DNA from: Thioclava marina
GTDB lineage: Bacteria > Pseudomonadota > Alphaproteobacteria > Rhodobacterales > Rhodobacteraceae
Assembly (NCBI RefSeq): GCF_002020135.1
Contig: NZ_MPZS01000001.1
Span: forward strand, 1,054,001 to 1,118,000
Direction: 5' to 3'
Length of the DNA: 64,000 nt
The notes beneath the pieces are model-generated. The model saw nothing but the letters and a program-made list of their open reading frames with translations, had not been told where the DNA came from and made no database searches. Positions 61,323 to 64,000 of this stretch are shown here, in pieces; the stretch's first letter is position 1; the number at the start of each line of letters is the position of its first letter. The translations under genes and the position numbers were made by a program.

Positions 61323-61577
61323 CAAGGGAGGCGCCGCCCCCGCCTTTCAGACACCCCAGGGATTTTTGGGCCAGTTCGAAGACGAAAAAAGCCCGGCTCG
61401 ATCCGCAGAGGGGCGGGCGAGCCGGGCAACTTCGAATTGGGCGGTCATGAGCGTCCCCGCCTGTACCGCATCGCCTCGATAACTTGAGTCTGCTTAAGAC
61501 TTCGTTGCGCGCCTTCGAATTGGCAAAAATATCCCGGGGGGCTGGCCGGAAGGCCAGCGGGGGCAGCGCCCCCTCCC
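61323..61577. repeat. Intergenic hairpin elements, copies D and C, head to head
   Basis: Copy C, plus strand (61513-61576): TTCGAATTGGC, AAAAATATCCCGGGGGG, a CTGGCC/GGCCAG hairpin, then GGGGGCAGCGCCCCCTC. Copy D, minus strand (61383-61323): TTCGAACTGGCCC, AAAAATCCCTGGGG, then GGCGGGGGCGGCGCCTCCC. As at 12.5 kb the two point away from each other, but here a terminator and about 100 bases separate them. Copy C ends 9 bases before the purD stop codon. Confidence 0.65.
61385..61427 (-). terminator. Terminator downstream of purD
   Basis: GCCCGGCTCG (61391-61400) and CGAGCCGGGC (61418-61427) pair perfectly. On the minus strand six T follow. It is about 160 bases past the purD stop, with repeat copy C in between. 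Confidence 0.8.
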
Positions 61578-61585
61578 CCCTAGGA

Positions 61586-62848
61586 TCAGAGCGCGCGCCA
61601 GCCGATATCGCGCCGACAGAACCCCTCCGGCCAGTCGATCGCATCGACCATCGCATAAGCCCGGTCGCGGGCTTCCTGAAGGGTCGCGCCACGTGCGGTG
61701 ACGTTCAGAACACGCCCGCCCGTCGCGACGATCTGGCCATCCTTCGCGGATGTGCCCGCATGGAACACCATGTTGAAGCTGTCATCGGGAAGCGTATCCA
61801 GGCCACGGATCGCCGAACCCTTCTGATATGCTCCGGGATAGCCTTTCGCCGCCATCACCACGGTCATCGCGTGATCGGGTGACCACTGCGCGCGCACCTC
61901 GCCCAGACGACCCTCGGCGCAGGCCAAAAGCAAATCGAGCGCCTGTGCGCCCAGACGCAGCATCAGCACCTGGCATTCGGGATCGCCGAAGCGCACGTTG
62001 TATTCCACCAGCCGCGGCTGACCGTCCTTGATCATCAGCCCGGCATAGAGCACGCCCTGGAACGGCGTGCCGCGCCTGGCCATCTCGGCCACGGTCGGGC
62101 GCACGATCTCTTCGAGCGCTTTCGCCTCGATCTCGGCGCTCAGCACCGGGGCGGGGGAATAGGCGCCCATGCCGCCCGTGTTCGGCCCGGTATCGCCTTC
62201 GCCGACGCGCTTGTGATCCTGCGCACCGCCGACGGCGAGAATGTCCGTCCCGTCGCAGAGCACGAAAAGCGAGGCTTCCTCGCCCTCCATGAATTCCTCG
62301 ATCACGACTTCCGCACCCGCCGCCCCGAAGGCGCCGCCGAAGATCTCGTCGATCCCGTCGAGCGCCTCATCGAGCGTCATCGCCACGATCACGCCCTTGC
62401 CTGCCGCCAGACCATCGGCTTTCACCACGATCGGAGCGCCCTGTTCGCGCACATAGGCCTTCGCGGCTTCAGCCTCGGTGAAGCGCGCATAGGCTGCCGT
62501 GGGAGCCGCGCAGGCATCGCAGATCTCTTTCGTGAAGGCTTTGGAGGCCTCCAGCTTGGCGGCTTCCGCCGAAGGCCCGAAGGTCAGGATCCCTTGAGCG
62601 CGCAGCGCATCGGCCACGCCTGCCGCCAGCGGCGCTTCCGGCCCGACCACCACGAAATCCACGGCATTCGCTTCGCAGATCTCCAGCACCGCCGCCGCAT
62701 CGCAAGGGTCGATATCGGCGCAATCGGCGATCTGCGCGATCCCGGCATTGCCCGGGGCCACGATCAGCCGGTCGCATTTCGGGTTTTGCTTGATCGCCCA
62801 GGCCAGCGCATGTTCGCGCCCGCCACCGCCCAGAACCAGAATGTTCAT
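61586..62848 (-). CDS. purD: Phosphoribosylamine-glycine ligase
   Basis: Second step of purine synthesis: joins glycine to phosphoribosylamine with ATP. 420 residues. The N-terminal MNILVLGGGGREHALAW, GPEAPLAAGV, the ATP-grasp segment VVKADGLAAGKGV and YNVRFGDPECQ are standard. It is a glycine consumer, in line with the glycine genes elsewhere in the window. Divergent from xseA across 66 bases. Confidence 0.97.
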   Translation of the reverse strand: MNILVLGGGGREHALAWAIKQNPKCDRLIVAPGNAGIAQIADCADIDPCDAAAVLEICEANAVDFVVVGPEAPLAAGVADALRAQGILTFGPSAEAAKLEASKAFTKEICDACAAPTAAYARFTEAEAAKAYVREQGAPIVVKADGLAAGKGVIVAMTLDEALDGIDEIFGGAFGAAGAEVVIEEFMEGEEASLFVLCDGTDILAVGGAQDHKRVGEGDTGPNTGGMGAYSPAPVLSAEIEAKALEEIVRPTVAEMARRGTPFQGVLYAGLMIKDGQPRLVEYNVRFGDPECQVLMLRLGAQALDLLLACAEGRLGEVRAQWSPDHAMTVVMAAKGYPGAYQKGSAIRGLDTLPDDSFNMVFHAGTSAKDGQIVATGGRVLNVTARGATLQEARDRAYAMVDAIDWPEGFCRRDIGWRAL

Positions 62849-62914
62849 CGCTCGCCCCCTTGGCCTTGCCGTTTGCGCCTTCTAAGCTGCGCACCAATGC
62901 GAGGCAAGGTGGCG

Positions 62915-64000
62915 ATGGACCTTCTGGAAGACGATAACGGCTCGAACGCGCATGAATACACGGTCTCCGAAATCTCGGGGGCGGTGAAACGGGTGATCGA
63001 GGGCGAATTCGGCCGCGTGCGCGTGCGCGGCGAGGTCGGGCGCGTGTCGATGCCGCGCTCGGGGCATATGTATTTCGACCTGAAAGACGACCGCGCGGTG
63101 ATCGCCGCCGTCAGCTGGAAGGGGCAGGTCGCGCGGATGCAGGTCCGCCCCGAGGAGGGGATGGAGGTCATCGCGACGGGACGGATGACGACCTTCCCGG
63201 GCCAGTCGAAATACCAGCTGATCGTCGATGAGGTCGAACCGGCAGGCGCCGGTGCGCTGATGGCGATGCTCGAGGCGCGGCGCAAGCAGCTCGCCGCCGA
63301 AGGATTGTTCGATGCCAGCCGCAAACATCCGATCCCGTGGTTGCCCGAGGTGATCGGTGTCGTGACCTCGCCTTCGGGCGCGGTGATCCGCGACATCCTC
63401 CACCGTCTGCGCGACCGCTTTCCGCGCCGGGTGCTGATCTGGCCGGTGGCGGTGCAGGGCCAGGCCTGCGCCCCCGAGGTCGCCCGCGCGATCCGGGGCT
63501 TCAACGCGATGGAAAAAGGCGGGCCGATCCCGCGTCCCGACCTGATCATTGTCGCCCGTGGCGGCGGCTCGATCGAGGATCTCTGGGGCTTCAACGAAGA
63601 GATCGTGGTGCGTGCAGCCGCCGAGAGCGCGATCCCCCTGATCTCGGCGGTGGGCCACGAGACCGACACGACGCTGATCGACTATGCCTCGGACCGGCGC
63701 GCGCCCACGCCCACGGCGGCCGCCGAAATGGCGGTGCCGGTACGCGCCGAACTGGCGGCGTGGCTCTCGGAGGCCCAGACCCGGATGATGCGCGCCGCGC
63801 GCGGACGCATCGACCAGCGCGACCAGCGCCTGCGCGATCTCGCGCGCGGCCTTGGCCGCCCCGAGGCGCTGACCCAACCGGCGCGGCAACGGTTCGACAT
63901 GTGGTCAGAGCGGCTGGGGCCCGCGTTGCGCACGCTGGTACTGCGCAAGAACAGCCGCTTTGCCCCGCTCGCCGCGCAGATCTCGCCGAACCTGCTGCGC
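62915..64000 (+). CDS. xseA: Exodeoxyribonuclease VII large subunit, N-terminal part
   Basis: Open to the end of the window (362 codons). The OB-fold starts YTVSEISGAVKRVIEGEFG, followed by VRVRGEVGRVSMPRSGHMYFDLKD. The catalytic domain has VIGVVTSPSGAVIRDILHRL, LIIVARGGGSIEDLWGFNEE and VGHETDTTLIDY. The coiled-coil region begins near residue 280. ATG 62915 is chosen for its AAGGTGG; ATG 62897 in the same frame has no ribosome site. The 3' end lies outside the window. Confidence 0.95.
   Translation, partial: MDLLEDDNGSNAHEYTVSEISGAVKRVIEGEFGRVRVRGEVGRVSMPRSGHMYFDLKDDRAVIAAVSWKGQVARMQVRPEEGMEVIATGRMTTFPGQSKYQLIVDEVEPAGAGALMAMLEARRKQLAAEGLFDASRKHPIPWLPEVIGVVTSPSGAVIRDILHRLRDRFPRRVLIWPVAVQGQACAPEVARAIRGFNAMEKGGPIPRPDLIIVARGGGSIEDLWGFNEEIVVRAAAESAIPLISAVGHETDTTLIDYASDRRAPTPTAAAEMAVPVRAELAAWLSEAQTRMMRAARGRIDQRDQRLRDLARGLGRPEALTQPARQRFDMWSERLGPALRTLVLRKNSRFAPLAAQISPNLLR

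Noticed and set aside
61347-61448. 33-residue frame on the minus strand starting MTAQFEVARLARP
   Set aside because: It runs through the purD terminator and repeat copy D and has no convincing ribosome site.
1-64000. CRISPR arrays, insertion sequences, integrases, attachment sites, prophage, rRNA and tRNA genes
   Set aside because: Looked for in all intergenic stretches and by protein motifs; none seen. Some short RNAs could be missed by eye.

Overview
The window is 64 kb of high-GC DNA from an alphaproteobacterium, almost certainly a Rhodobacteraceae member. The genus cannot be fixed from the sequence. Evidence for the family: soxBDAG sarcosine oxidase genes, malic enzyme fused to a phosphotransacetylase-like domain, a plant-type glutamate-cysteine ligase, a Hint-domain protein, and the short hairpin elements after AAATATCTCGGGG that are common between genes in this family. 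It reads as core chromosome. I see no insertion sequence, integrase, phage module, CRISPR array, rRNA or tRNA, and no clear horizontally acquired island.

Layout. 0-6 kb: fructose-bisphosphatase glpX, then the glycine cleavage operon gcvT-gcvH-gcvP read leftward behind a tandem glycine riboswitch. 6-11 kb: a leftward operon of a polar amino acid/amine ABC transporter ending in a glutamine synthetase-like ligase. 11-15 kb: a TerB-like protein, a zinc-free oxidoreductase, a membrane protein that looks like an inactive M48 peptidase, and a secreted SPOR protein. 15-18.6 kb: pyrimidine salvage operon cdd-deoA-deoB-upp. 18.8-23.2 kb: maeB and prpE, each with a striking palindromic control region. 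23.4-26.4 kb: a soluble hybrid kinase (HK-REC-Hpt) overlapping the gene of an NtrC-type regulator whose two key AAA+ motifs are altered. 26.4-35 kb: nadK/glyA divergent pair, small membrane proteins and lipoproteins, cytochrome b561, entericidin, lepA, copZ. 34.7-39.7 kb: tyrosine phosphatase/sirtuin divergent pair, gshA, rsmE, ubiA. 39.7-43.2 kb: a BON/OmpA envelope protein with a coiled-coil partner, and a DUF4105 protein. 43.5-48.3 kb: a gamma-glutamylation (Puu-like) operon plus a DegT aminotransferase. 48.3-55.3 kb: Hint protein, an SDR lacking its catalytic Tyr/Lys, an orphan ferric-type ABC ATPase, a GGDEF protein with a broken signature, and ccmI-ruvX-DUF1289. 55.4-61.3 kb: sarcosine oxidase operon with an extra 50-residue membrane protein. 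61.6-64 kb: purD and the start of xseA.

How it fits together. One-carbon and glycine metabolism recurs: gcvTHP, glyA and soxBDAG all feed or drain glycine and 5,10-methylene-THF. Two separate glutamine synthetase-like ligases suggest amine or polyamine use as nitrogen source. maeB and prpE connect to C3/C4 acid and propionyl-CoA metabolism.

No clearly new multi-gene system is evident. The best leads are the phosphorelay ending in a probable non-sigma54 NtrC-like regulator, the pseudo-M48 protein, three leaders whose Shine-Dalgarno lies inside a hairpin, an EcfG-type promoter match before an entericidin gene, and the head-to-head pairs of intergenic hairpin elements.
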